Shown here in pieces: positions 43,839 to 52,283 of a DNA stretch of 64,000 nucleotides. The stretch is from Clostridium sp. AWRP. GTDB lineage: Bacteria > Bacillota > Clostridia > Clostridiales > Clostridiaceae. How positions within the stretch are numbered: position 1 is the first letter of the stretch; every line of letters starts with the position of its first letter. Below the pieces are notes generated by a model. It worked only from the letters and a program-made list of their open reading frames with translations. It did not search any database and was not told where the DNA came from. A program made the position numbers and the translations under genes. The stretch is taken from positions 1,922,001-1,986,000 of the forward strand of contig NZ_CP029758.2 of NCBI RefSeq assembly GCF_004006395.2. The letters are read 5' to 3'.

Positions 43839-44919
43839 AACTACCACCTTTTTTAAAAGTTATTAAAATTACTATTAGTGAAATATAAATTAAGTTGTAT
43901 ATCAAATAAAATGACATTATGATGTCTGTATAATGTCTTCTTTTAGTAGCATTTCCGTATAAGCTTGATAAAAATAGAATTATAGGGTATAAAATTAAGA
44001 CAAATATTTGGGGGGAGATTTTATTTATAAGTCTATTCATGCCATAGCAAGATGAAAAATAATAAATAGATATACATCTCAATACTACCAATGCCCACAA
44101 TGATACAAATATATATCTAAAACTATTGATAATAGGTATATTTATACTATCAGCTAATGATAATATTGGCCATAAGAACTTAGGTGAAATTTCAATACCC
44201 AGATAATATATAGTTAAAAGAGTAAACCACGTGTAAACAGACATAGTAATTATAGTACTTGTAAATCCATATTTTAGTAATTTGCTTTTATCTTGAAGGA
44301 AGGGGTAAATAAAAAAAGCAATTTCAGCACCACAATAAAAAAAAGTTGTTTCTTTTGAAGATATTAATATATTTTTAAAACCTGAAGCGAATACAGGCAT
44401 CAAGTTTAAATAAGTTCCGTATTTTAAAGTTGTAACGGGCAGCAAAAGTAATATTAAGGCCAAATAAAAGGTTATCTCACATAATCTACCTAAGGGTTTT
44501 ATACCTGTATAAGCTGTATAAGCTGTAACGGTTAGTACAGATAAAAATATTTGGTAATCTTTCAAAAATGATGTGGCATATATTTTAAATGTATTAGCTA
44601 AGCCTGTAAGTTCAGTAGAGGTTACAAATATAAAAAATGTTATAAATATGAAATTCAAGATACTACCTAAAATTTTACCAAGGAATTTTTTACTAAGGCC
44701 GAATATGTCATCACCTGGGAACTTGTTACAGGTGTAATTTGCTAATATTAATATATACAGGGGATATACTGCACCTATTATGCAGCCTATCCATCCGTCT
44801 TGTCTGGCATTTTTTATGACAGAGTTAGGTAAATACAAAATTCCAATACCAATAAAAGATGAAAGTAAAAGAAATGTAAATTCACTTGATGTTATAAATG
44901 TATTTTGAGTTTTATTCAT
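43825..44919 (-). CDS. gerB: Spore germination protein, GerAB/permease-like subunit
   Basis: The 364-residue protein has about ten helices and belongs to the amino-acid/polyamine transporter-like GerAB family, the subunit that binds germinants in the inner spore membrane. Motifs such as the start region GIGILYLPNSVIKNARQDGW are characteristic. Its ATG overlaps the gerA stop (ATGA), and gerC overlaps its own end, so the three subunits are translated together. The germinant cannot be read from the sequence. Confidence 0.88.
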   Translation of the reverse strand: MNKTQNTFITSSEFTFLLLSSFIGIGILYLPNSVIKNARQDGWIGCIIGAVYPLYILILANYTCNKFPGDDIFGLSKKFLGKILGSILNFIFITFFIFVTSTELTGLANTFKIYATSFLKDYQIFLSVLTVTAYTAYTGIKPLGRLCEITFYLALILLLLPVTTLKYGTYLNLMPVFASGFKNILISSKETTFFYCGAEIAFFIYPFLQDKSKLLKYGFTSTIITMSVYTWFTLLTIYYLGIEISPKFLWPILSLADSINIPIINSFRYIFVSLWALVVLRCISIYYFSSCYGMNRLINKISPQIFVLILYPIILFLSSLYGNATKRRHYTDIIMSFYLIYNLIYISLIVILITFKKGGSFEKK

Positions 44920-46391
44920 TTATTTTTCCCCCTAAAACGCTGCCTTATAGGGTTTATATTAGGTATAATTTTAGGTCGTTTAATCATATCTTTAATGGGT
45001 GCTCTTATAAAGGTATCTTTCATATCGCTTTTATTGAATTCAAAATAAGGTATTCCAAAGTTTTCAAGGGAACAGAGATAGGATAATATAAAAAACCATC
45101 CTATAATTATTCCAAGCACACCAAGCCAATTTGAAAGTATGAGCATAGGATAGGCAAGAAGTCTTATTGCAATGGACATTTGATAATTTGATATTACAAA
45201 GGAAGAGACGGTAGAAATACCAGCAACAAATAGTGTAGCCGAACTTATTATTTTAGATTTAATAGCAGCATCTCCAATAATAATACCTCCAACTACACTA
45301 AGGGTTTGGCCAATTTTACCAGGAAGTCTTAGGCCGCCTTCTCTTAAAAATTCTATAATTAAACTTATATCTAAAAGCGACATAAAAGGTGTTAGAGCTA
45401 TTCCTTTTCTAGATTCTACAAGTGACTCTATAAAGTCAACAGGTATGAGTTCAGCGTTGAATTTAATAAAAGTTATATAAATTGCAGGAACAGTTATTAC
45501 TATGAAAGCAGCTACAAATCTTATTATTCTTGTAAAAAATGCTTGAATTGTTCTTCCATAATAATCTTCTGGTGTTTGAAAAAATTCTATAAATGTAGTT
45601 GGGTAAGTTGTAACGTAGGGAGTTCCTTCTAATAAAAAGGCTATTCTTCCTTCCATTAATGCAGCTTCTATTATATCTGGTCTTTCAGACCCTATAGTTT
45701 GGGGAAAAACACTGTAAGTATGTTCTTCTATAAGCTGTTCAATTGTACTATTTGCGGCTACGTAATCCCTATCTATTTGACTTATTTTCTCCTCTATACT
45801 GCTTAAAAAGTCTTTGTCAACTATATCTTCAATATATACTATGACAAAATTACTTTGACTTCGTCTTCCTAGTTTAAATTTGTGCAAAGTTAGATTTTTA
45901 TCTTTTATTCTTCTTCGTAGTATGCTTATATTTGTTTCAAGGTTCTCTACAAAGCCTTCCCTTGGACCTCTCAAAGACACATCGTTAATGGGTTCTGAAA
46001 TTTGTCTGTAGGTTCCATCGGAAGTGTCTATTACAATAAAATTTGAAATCCCATTAAGTACTATTACAGTTTTACCGCTATTTATACTATCTGGAAGCAT
46101 ATTTATATCAGTTTCTATACTTGTATTACTTGCAGCAATATACTTTTTGCATAAATAGTCATCTACATTTTGAATAGTTGAGATATCCTCATGTATATGG
46201 AGCATTAGAGGATTTAGTATATCCCTATCTATAATATTTTTATCTGCTTGGGCATTTAAATAGATTACAGCTGCTGTCAAACTGTTTTTCTCTCCTATAA
46301 ATATGTATTTTATTACAAGCTCTAATTTATCTCCAACTAAGCTTTTTATATTATTAATGTTAGAATTAATTTTAGTTTCTTTATTTTGCAT
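44916..46391 (-). CDS. gerA: Spore germination protein, GerAA-type subunit
   Basis: The 491-residue protein has a cytosolic N-terminal half (about 1-275) and five or so C-terminal membrane helices. The typical motif GTPYVTTYPTTFIEFFQTPE lies just before the helices. It forms the germinant receptor with GerB and GerC. The leader shows a sigma-G-like promoter. The start has GGAGGTGA. Confidence 0.92.
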   Translation of the reverse strand: MQNKETKINSNINNIKSLVGDKLELVIKYIFIGEKNSLTAAVIYLNAQADKNIIDRDILNPLMLHIHEDISTIQNVDDYLCKKYIAASNTSIETDINMLPDSINSGKTVIVLNGISNFIVIDTSDGTYRQISEPINDVSLRGPREGFVENLETNISILRRRIKDKNLTLHKFKLGRRSQSNFVIVYIEDIVDKDFLSSIEEKISQIDRDYVAANSTIEQLIEEHTYSVFPQTIGSERPDIIEAALMEGRIAFLLEGTPYVTTYPTTFIEFFQTPEDYYGRTIQAFFTRIIRFVAAFIVITVPAIYITFIKFNAELIPVDFIESLVESRKGIALTPFMSLLDISLIIEFLREGGLRLPGKIGQTLSVVGGIIIGDAAIKSKIISSATLFVAGISTVSSFVISNYQMSIAIRLLAYPMLILSNWLGVLGIIIGWFFILSYLCSLENFGIPYFEFNKSDMKDTFIRAPIKDMIKRPKIIPNINPIRQRFRGKNK

Positions 46392-46421
46392 ATTTATTCA
46401 CCTCCGCATTAATAATATAAT

Positions 46422-46451
46422 TAGTATGCTCTTTTTTTAAAATATTTATCC
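46422..46451 (-). promoter_or_regulatory. Sigma-G-like promoter of the ger operon
   Basis: On the minus strand CATACTA (46428-46422) fits the forespore sigma-G -10 pattern. GGATA lies 18 bases upstream, near the -35 consensus. Forespore expression is expected for germinant receptors. Match judged by eye. Confidence 0.5.
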
Positions 46452-46523
46452 TATGACTACTCATAAAGATATCCCTACGAACAATTTAATTAGATACTCA
46501 ACTTTGTTATTTAAAAAATTGTA

Positions 46524-46557
46524 CAAAAAACCAGAAGTTTTTAAGCTTCCGGCTTTT
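46524..46557 (-). terminator. Terminator after alcohol dehydrogenase
   Basis: On the minus strand AGCCGGAAG pairs with CTTCTGGT (one G-U) and is followed by T6. Intrinsic terminator for the dehydrogenase gene. Confidence 0.75.
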
Positions 46558-46574
46558 CAATAGAACAAAATAAA

Positions 46575-47741
46575 TTAGAAATCAACCTTTTTACCATAAT
46601 AGATGTATTCTAACAGCTTTTTCATTTCAGCATCATTTATACTTCTAGGATTTGATCCAGTGCAGGCATCTAATACGGCATTATGAGCTATAAAATCTTC
46701 ACTATCTTTAAATTCTTTTTCATCTACTCCATAATCTTTTAAGCTTAAAGGAATATCCATACTCTTGTTCATATCTTTAATCATGTTGGTTAATGAATCT
46801 ACTAATTCATCATCAGTATTTCCTGGAAGTTTAAGACCCCTAGCTATTTCAGCATATCTTGGTGCACAAGCTTTCTTGTTAAAATCTATAACATAAGGAA
46901 GATAGATTGCATTGGCACATCCATGAGGAATATGGAATACTGCACCTGTTTTATGTGCTAAACTGTGAGTTATTCCAAGGAGTGCATTTGAAAATGCCAT
47001 TCCAGCTAAACATTGAGCTAAATGCATTTGATTTCTAGCTTCTTTATCTTGATTGTAAGATTTAACTAAATATTGATTTACCATGACTATAGCTTGAATA
47101 GCAAGCGGATCTGAGAAGACTGAATGAAGTCCTGCAACATATGCTTCAATAGCATGAGTAAGTGCATCCATTCCAGTATGTGCAGTTAATTTAGGTGGCA
47201 TCGTTTGAGCTAATTCTGGATCAATTATAGCTATATCTGGTGTTAAATTGAAGTCAGCTAAAGGATATTTAATTTTAGCTTTATAGTCTGTTATTACAGA
47301 AAATGCCGTTACTTCTGTTGCAGTACCACTTGTAGAAGGTATAGCTATAAATGTTGCTTTTTGTCTTAATTTAGGAAGACCAAAAGGAACTACAGCTTCT
47401 TTAAAAGTAAATTCAGGGTATTCATAGAATATCCACATAGCTTTTGCTGCATCAATTGGTGAACCTCCACCTATTGATACTATTAAATCTGGCTCATATT
47501 CTCTCATTAGCTTAGCCCCATTCATAACAGTTTCTACAGATGGGTCTGGTTCAACGCCTTCTATCAATTTTGATTCAATACCTGCTTCTTTCAAGTAGTT
47601 TACTACTTTATCTAAGAATCCAAATCGTTTCATGGATCCTCCACCTACGACAATAACAGCTTTTTTCCCTTCTAGGTCTTTCAAGGTTTCTAATGAATTT
47701 TCTCCAAAATAAATATCTCTTGGTAAAGTAAATCTTGCCAT
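46575..47741 (-). CDS. Iron-containing alcohol dehydrogenase
   Basis: The 388-residue type III dehydrogenase has the NAD(P)-binding GGGSPIDAAKAMW, ATEVTAFSVI, the iron-ligand region HTGMDALTHAIEAYV and GITHSLAHKTGAVFHIPHG. It is close to clostridial butanol/ethanol dehydrogenases and to the C-terminal domain of AdhE. It probably reduces acetaldehyde or butyraldehyde. It is monocistronic with a strong AAGGAGGA and its own terminator. Confidence 0.93.
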   Translation of the reverse strand: MARFTLPRDIYFGENSLETLKDLEGKKAVIVVGGGSMKRFGFLDKVVNYLKEAGIESKLIEGVEPDPSVETVMNGAKLMREYEPDLIVSIGGGSPIDAAKAMWIFYEYPEFTFKEAVVPFGLPKLRQKATFIAIPSTSGTATEVTAFSVITDYKAKIKYPLADFNLTPDIAIIDPELAQTMPPKLTAHTGMDALTHAIEAYVAGLHSVFSDPLAIQAIVMVNQYLVKSYNQDKEARNQMHLAQCLAGMAFSNALLGITHSLAHKTGAVFHIPHGCANAIYLPYVIDFNKKACAPRYAEIARGLKLPGNTDDELVDSLTNMIKDMNKSMDIPLSLKDYGVDEKEFKDSEDFIAHNAVLDACTGSNPRSINDAEMKKLLEYIYYGKKVDF

Positions 47742-47926
47742 TTTTATCCTCCTTATAAGTACATAAAGTATTTTTTAAAAATATTGTTAAGATATTATCT
47801 AACTGATTGTAATATACTTATCCAGGTTATAAAAATCAGTTTTATCAGTATATTGTAATATTTTAGAACGGATACCTTTGTAAATCTTAAACTATTGATA
47901 AGTATATTTTATTATGTGGAGTAGAA

Positions 47927-47964
47927 AATAAAAATATACCGTATTATAAAGTAAAACGGTATAT
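47927..47964 (-). terminator. Terminator of the XRE/membrane operon
   Basis: ATATACCGT and ACGGTATAT (47934-47942/47956-47964) form a perfect 9-bp stem. On the minus strand it is followed by TTTTTATTTT. Confidence 0.8.
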
Positions 47965-47971
47965 CTTTAGA

Positions 47972-48391
47972 TTAGTATTTTTTTATATAATAGCTGGAAA
48001 AGATGAGACTCAATATAACTTTTAAAAGCACAATGGCTGAAAGTGTAATACAAATTGTCCTAAATCCTAAAAGTCCGGTTACAATAATAATTGCAGATTC
48101 AAGGTAAATCATTATAGTGTAAACAAAAGATTTTGTTTTTGTTTTTATGAATTGTGTACGTTCCTCTGTTTGTGCCATTTCAATTTTTGCTGCTTTTTTA
48201 GGATCTTTTAACAATTTTGTAATGGTAATAATTCCAATAATTCCTGTAATCGTAAAAGCAATACCAATTCCTGAAAGCATATCTTTACTATGATTGTCTA
48301 TAAAATTTCCAAATAAAAAAAATAGTAGTGCAATGATACCGAAAATAGTTTGAAATATAAAGTATATAAGATTTCTTTTAGCATAATTCAT
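47972..48391 (-). CDS. Small four-helix membrane protein
   Basis: The ATG at 48391 has AGGAGGAA upstream; the product is 139 residues with four hydrophobic segments in two pairs and a charged middle. I do not recognise a named family. It follows a small XRE regulator by 4 bases, a common Firmicute pairing of regulator plus DUF-type membrane protein. Function unknown; possibly envelope stress or immunity. Confidence 0.7.
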   Translation of the reverse strand: MNYAKRNLIYFIFQTIFGIIALLFFLFGNFIDNHSKDMLSGIGIAFTITGIIGIITITKLLKDPKKAAKIEMAQTEERTQFIKTKTKSFVYTIMIYLESAIIIVTGLLGFRTICITLSAIVLLKVILSLIFSSYYIKKY

Positions 48392-48395
48392 AAAA

Positions 48396-48596
48396 CTATT
48401 CCTCCTCTTCAAAAATAAATACTTGTTCAATTGTCATGTTAAATATCTTTGCTATATTATAGGCAAGAAAAATGGATGGATTATATTTACCATTTTCCAG
48501 TGATATTATTGTCTGTCTTGTTACATTGCAGAAATCTGCTAATTCTTCTTGTGTGATTTTTCTTTCTTTCCGAAGTTCTCTGATTTTATTTTTCAT
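48396..48596 (-). CDS. Small XRE-family regulator
   Basis: The 66-residue protein is one Cro/C1-type HTH (ITQEELADFCNVTRQTIISLENGKYNPS) with an acidic tail, as in YozG-like regulators. I prefer the ATG at 48596; a GTG five codons upstream overlaps the AGGAGGT site. Its promoter is overlapped by three evenly spaced direct repeats, suggesting autorepression. It is co-transcribed with the membrane protein. Confidence 0.85.
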   Translation of the reverse strand: MKNKIRELRKERKITQEELADFCNVTRQTIISLENGKYNPSIFLAYNIAKIFNMTIEQVFIFEEEE

Positions 48597-48630
48597 ATTT
48601 TGAGGATTCACCTCCTAAATGTATAGCACA

Positions 48631-48690
48631 CTTTACAATTATAGTATAGTATACTTTACATTTAGTGTCAAGCTAACTTTACAATTATAT
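48631..48690 (-). promoter_or_regulatory. XRE operon promoter with three 23-bp-spaced CTTTACA repeats
   Basis: On the minus strand TTGACA (48671-48666) and TATACT (48648-48643) are 17 bases apart. CTTTACA occurs in the same orientation at 48631, 48654 and 48677, exactly 23 bases apart; the outer two extend to CTTTACAATTATA. The repeats lie downstream of, inside and upstream of the promoter. Confidence 0.75.
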
Positions 48691-48711
48691 ATGTTTATGA
48701 AGTTTAATTTT

Positions 48712-48811
48712 TGTTTAAAAACCTACTTAGGGCTATTAAGCTAATTTTTTATTAAATATATTTGAAATGTCAGTAAATTTAGATTTCCTTGAGTATATTG
48801 CTGTTTTTACT
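48712..48811 (-). pseudogene. Chimeric scar: integrase start fused to GidA-like gene end
   Basis: On the minus strand a short frame reads KTAIYSRKSKFTD and then ISNIFNKKLA-stop. The first part matches the start of the integrase encoded at 52197. The second matches the last codons of the gene fragment at 50266. The nucleotide copies are 48769-48811 (like 52157-52196) and 48721-48768 (like 50250-50297), with flanking sequence resembling the end of the palindromic element before 50250. It is the remnant of a second, internally deleted integration junction. Confidence 0.7.
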
Positions 48812-48963
48812 TTACTATATAATACATATAAGTGACTTTGTGTTAAATTTAGAATGAAGATAGATAAAATTTTATACAAATTGAACAAAATCTTGAATAA
48901 AGTATATAAAAATGCAATATTATGATATATAATAATATTAAATTTTCAAAAGGAGAATGTAAT

Positions 48964-50112
48964 ATGATTTCTATAAATGGAGTAAAATATATAAAAGATA
49001 TGTGCCAAACGCAAGCAGACATGATACCAGGAGGTGTTATATATTTAACCACCGACGGAGCTACTTACACTTGGAGAAAAGCGTCTAAGGAATTTGATTT
49101 AAATGTATTTCAAGTCGGTGAAAAGTTGAATTCAAATAGTGTAACTGGTAAAGCTATGAGAGAAAATAAAATGCTTATAGAAAATGTTCCTCGTTCTTTA
49201 TATGGAATCAGATTGAAGATTGTGTCGGAACCAATAGTCAATGATGAAGGACAAACTGTAGGAGTGTTTTCCAGTGCATTTCCAGTAATGCATCCATTAA
49301 TGAAGGCATTTAATGATTTTGCACCAATATTATCTGAAATGTTTTCTGATGGAGCTGTAATTTTTACTACAGATTTAAATAAATTTATTAGCATACAAGA
49401 GTCGAAAGATTTTAAGCTGTCTCAATTAAAGGTTGGAGATAATTTTAAGAAAGATACTACAGCTGCTGAAGCTGTGAAAACTAAAAAACCAGTGTCTGTA
49501 GAGCATGATGCTTCAATGTATGGTGTACCAGTTTTATCAGTTTGCTATCCTTTATTTAGTGATGATACAGGTGAATTAATTGGAACTTTTGGCCTTATGA
49601 TTCCTAAAGTTGAAGCAAATAATTTGAAAGAAATGTCCAAGAGCTTAGAAGATAATCTTGCTCAAATAACTTCTACTATTGAAGAATTAACAGCATCGGC
49701 ATCTACTATACATGAAAATGAGCAGAATCTTAATAATAGTATTAATGAAATAACAGATTTATCACAAGAAATAAATGGTGTAGCTTCACTTATAAAAGGC
49801 ATAGCAGATCAAACTAAGATGCTTGGATTAAATGCCTCAATTGAGGCAGCTAGGGCAGGAGATGCTGGAAAAGGTTTTGGAGTAGTTGCTCAGGAAATTA
49901 GAAAATTATCAGAACAGTCAAGAAGTACAGTACCTAAAATTGCAAAGTTAACCGATAATATTAAGGAAAAGGTTGAGTCTTCTAGCAAGATGAGTCAATA
50001 TTCATTAACTTCAAGTCAAGAGCAGGCAGCGGCTGCACAGGAAATCACAGCTAGTATAGAAGAAGTTACTTCTATGTCAGAAAAATTAAATGAAATTTCA
50101 CTTAAACTATAA
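48964..50112 (+). CDS. Soluble methyl-accepting chemotaxis-type receptor
   Basis: The ATG at 48964 has AAAAGGAGAA upstream. The 382-residue protein has no membrane segment. The N-terminal 240 residues look like two sensory subdomains (each with a VIY/F-TTD motif and a closing GVFSSAFP or GTFGLMIP strand). The C-terminal part is an MCP coiled coil whose tip is ADQTKMLGLNASIEAARAGD. It should signal to CheA from the cytoplasm. The coiled coil is short. The gene lies between two copies of a ~50-bp direct repeat (48721 and 50250). Confidence 0.85.
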   Translation: MISINGVKYIKDMCQTQADMIPGGVIYLTTDGATYTWRKASKEFDLNVFQVGEKLNSNSVTGKAMRENKMLIENVPRSLYGIRLKIVSEPIVNDEGQTVGVFSSAFPVMHPLMKAFNDFAPILSEMFSDGAVIFTTDLNKFISIQESKDFKLSQLKVGDNFKKDTTAAEAVKTKKPVSVEHDASMYGVPVLSVCYPLFSDDTGELIGTFGLMIPKVEANNLKEMSKSLEDNLAQITSTIEELTASASTIHENEQNLNNSINEITDLSQEINGVASLIKGIADQTKMLGLNASIEAARAGDAGKGFGVVAQEIRKLSEQSRSTVPKIAKLTDNIKEKVESSSKMSQYSLTSSQEQAAAAQEITASIEEVTSMSEKLNEISLKL

Positions 50113-50143
50113 TAGTTCATATTTGAAAAAATATTTGTATGCT

Positions 50144-50243
50144 TACAAAAAAATAAACTTATACGTAGAAGTATTTTACAATAAGCAAGTATATTTAACT
50201 GTATTTGTGGTTGTAAAATATTTTCAGCATAAGTTTATTTTTG
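50144..50243. repeat. Short palindromic element, related to copies 1 and 2
   Basis: The left arm with ATAAACTTATACGTAGAAGT pairs with the right arm ending CAGCATAAGTTTATTTTTGT over about 45 bases. The outer sequence AACTTATACG and the adjoining TATTTTACAATAA are the same as in the 24.5-kb element (AACTTATACG, TATTTTTACAATAA). It lacks the apical CTCGTRCCTC loop. It separates the chemoreceptor gene from the GidA-like fragment. Confidence 0.65.
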
Positions 50244-50265
50244 TTCAGAAATCTACTTAAAGCTA

Positions 50266-50580
50266 TTAAACTAATTTTTTATTAAATATATTTGAAAGAC
50301 CTGTGTTTTTAATTCTATTTTGTATTTCTTTTCTGTCTATGGAATATAGACCTTTTTCTTTCATTCTGTTAAAAAATTCTGCACCAGCAAAAGTATATCT
50401 ATTTTTTCTTCCTTCCTTAGTGTGTATTTTGGAAGTTGCATAGCTTATGATATCTCCAATAGCTGTATTGGTTGGAAGTGTTAGAGTAGGAATATTGAGT
50501 GCACATCTTACTGCATTATGACCGGCAAGGGATCCTGTACATATGGCTTCTGCTCGTTGTACCAAAATGCAAGTGGTCAT
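50266..50580 (-). pseudogene. 3' fragment of a GidA/TrmFO-like FAD oxidoreductase gene
   Basis: The 104-codon frame looks like the C-terminus of a GidA/TrmFO-related flavoprotein: AEAICTGSLAGHNAVR, then LPTNTAIGDIISYAT. These are the FAD-site end and insert found near the C-terminus of that family. It lacks the whole N-terminal FAD domain and has a stop just upstream of its first ATG. A serine integrase begins 15 bases away, so the gene was most likely split by prophage integration; the 5' part should lie beyond the right end of the window. The precise family is tentative. Confidence 0.6.
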
Positions 50581-50595
50581 ACATCTTTAGAAAAG

Positions 50596-52197
50596 TCATT
50601 TTTTTTTACTGCCCCAGAACTTTATATCAAGGTTTCCAGTATCTCCATCCCATAAAACTCTATCCAGCATAACATTAAATATAAGCTTTTTTTCTTCGTC
50701 GTCTAACTCATCTATTATTTGCATTTTGTCTAAACATTTAAATATCATTTCTAAGTTTAGATCTGCTTGTGAAATTAGATTAGTAGAGGTTTCAATGTCG
50801 GTTAATGTTTTTTGACAGGTTTCTATTTCCTTATTGATACTTTCAATTTGGGGGATAATATATTTAGCAGCAACAGGACTAAGTGACATTTGATTTACTA
50901 GATTTTCAATTTGCTTTTTCTTACTAGTTATATCTTTCTTTATGTTATCAATATTTTTAAATTCGTAGGACTTGCTATTAACCAGTTCTTGTTTATACTC
51001 TTCTATTTGTTTTCTAAGCAGCCCTTTATTAAGGGAATATTCCTTTAATTTTTCCTTTAAAATTTTCTCTACTTGGTCAGTTCTTACATTGCCATTATTG
51101 CATCTAGTGCCTCCACTAGAGTCTTTTAATGTGCATTTATAATAAAATACCTTACCTGATTTATTTTTACCATGTATAACTTTCATGTTGCTGCCGCATT
51201 TTGCACATTTAAGAATTCCTGTAAGTAGGGCATTATTGGTTTTCCCAAGTCTAGGAGCCTTTTCTTTGTTTTCCTGAAGTAGTTTTTGAACTACCAGCCA
51301 ATCTTTAGAGCTTATTATACCTTCATGTCTGGCAATAGCTGCAACCCATTCTCCAATGTCTCTATATGTAGTCCTACCACGTTTTTTATTATAGGTTAGA
51401 ATACCATGTTTACTATCAGGGCTTCCAACTACAGTCATTCCTAGATCATTCAAATAAGCAATAACATTCTTGTTAGCTTTAACGTAAACAGGATTTACAA
51501 GTATGTCTTGAACGCCACTTTTATTCCAAATATCTTTACCAGTTTTAGTCTTAATAGAGTTTTGATTTAGATATTTAGTGACTTGACTTAGAGATTTTAA
51601 TTCTAAGTATTTATCGTATATTAATTTTATGGTTTCCATTTCATCTGAGACAGGGGTTAGCTTATACATTTTACGTTCTTTAAAGTCCTGATCCAGATAA
51701 ACCATTTCTTCTGATTTAAAGCCTAGTGGAGTTTGGCCGCCTAACCAGCGCCCACTTTTTGCAAGTTCTAGCATGTTGTCACGAACTCTTTCTGCAATAG
51801 TTTCTCTTTCTAATTGTGCAAATACACTTGCTATGTATACCATGGCTTTTCCCATTGGGGTAGAAGTGTCAAATTGTTCTTTTATACTTACAAAGGCAAT
51901 GTCATGTTTCTGAAGTAATTCTAGTGTAGCAGAAAAGTCAGCAACATTACGAGAAATTCTATCTAATCTATAGCATATTAAAACATCAAATTTTTTGCTT
52001 GAAGCATCTTTTATTAATTCTTGAAATTTAGGTCTGTTTGTATTTCCACCACTAAATCCTTCATCTTCGTATATTATAAATTCTATAGCTTCATCATAAA
52101 GCCTATTACAATATTCCCGGCACATTTGTACTTGGTTCTCTATACTATCACCTTTGCCAGTAAATTTAGATTTCCTTGAGTATATTGCTATTTTCAT
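50596..52197 (-). CDS. int: Large serine recombinase (integrase)
   Basis: The 533-residue protein has an N-terminal resolvase domain with catalytic serine in IYSRKSKF, plus YEDEGFSGGNTNRPKFQ and CYRLDRISRNV. Residues about 165-260 are the recombinase domain. A zinc-ribbon (CAKCGSNMK...CTLKDSSGGTRCNN, about 335-370) and a long coiled coil (about 375-465) follow. This is the phage-integrase type that recombines attP with attB and needs a directionality factor for excision. It is transcribed toward the attachment junction. It has a GGAGGT site. Confidence 0.93.
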   Translation of the reverse strand: MKIAIYSRKSKFTGKGDSIENQVQMCREYCNRLYDEAIEFIIYEDEGFSGGNTNRPKFQELIKDASSKKFDVLICYRLDRISRNVADFSATLELLQKHDIAFVSIKEQFDTSTPMGKAMVYIASVFAQLERETIAERVRDNMLELAKSGRWLGGQTPLGFKSEEMVYLDQDFKERKMYKLTPVSDEMETIKLIYDKYLELKSLSQVTKYLNQNSIKTKTGKDIWNKSGVQDILVNPVYVKANKNVIAYLNDLGMTVVGSPDSKHGILTYNKKRGRTTYRDIGEWVAAIARHEGIISSKDWLVVQKLLQENKEKAPRLGKTNNALLTGILKCAKCGSNMKVIHGKNKSGKVFYYKCTLKDSSGGTRCNNGNVRTDQVEKILKEKLKEYSLNKGLLRKQIEEYKQELVNSKSYEFKNIDNIKKDITSKKKQIENLVNQMSLSPVAAKYIIPQIESINKEIETCQKTLTDIETSTNLISQADLNLEMIFKCLDKMQIIDELDDEEKKLIFNVMLDRVLWDGDTGNLDIKFWGSKKK

Positions 52198-52244
52198 ATT
52201 CTGTGTACCTCCTTGAATAGAAGTTTTGGTATATGCAAACTAAA

Positions 52245-52273
52245 AAACATATAAGAAAGTATCTTATATGTTT
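52245..52273 (-). terminator. Terminator after the coiled-coil gene
   Basis: AAACATATAAGA (52245-52256) pairs perfectly with TCTTATATGTTT (52262-52273). On the minus strand T6 follows. It separates the coiled-coil gene from the integrase. Confidence 0.8.
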
Positions 52274-52283
52274 GAAACACAGA

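Noticed and set aside
48922..50112. Chemoreceptor considered part of the prophage or a composite transposon because direct repeats flank it
   Set aside because: The repeats are pieces of the GidA-like gene end and palindromic element, with no transposase or terminal inverted repeats; normal chromosomal gene more likely.
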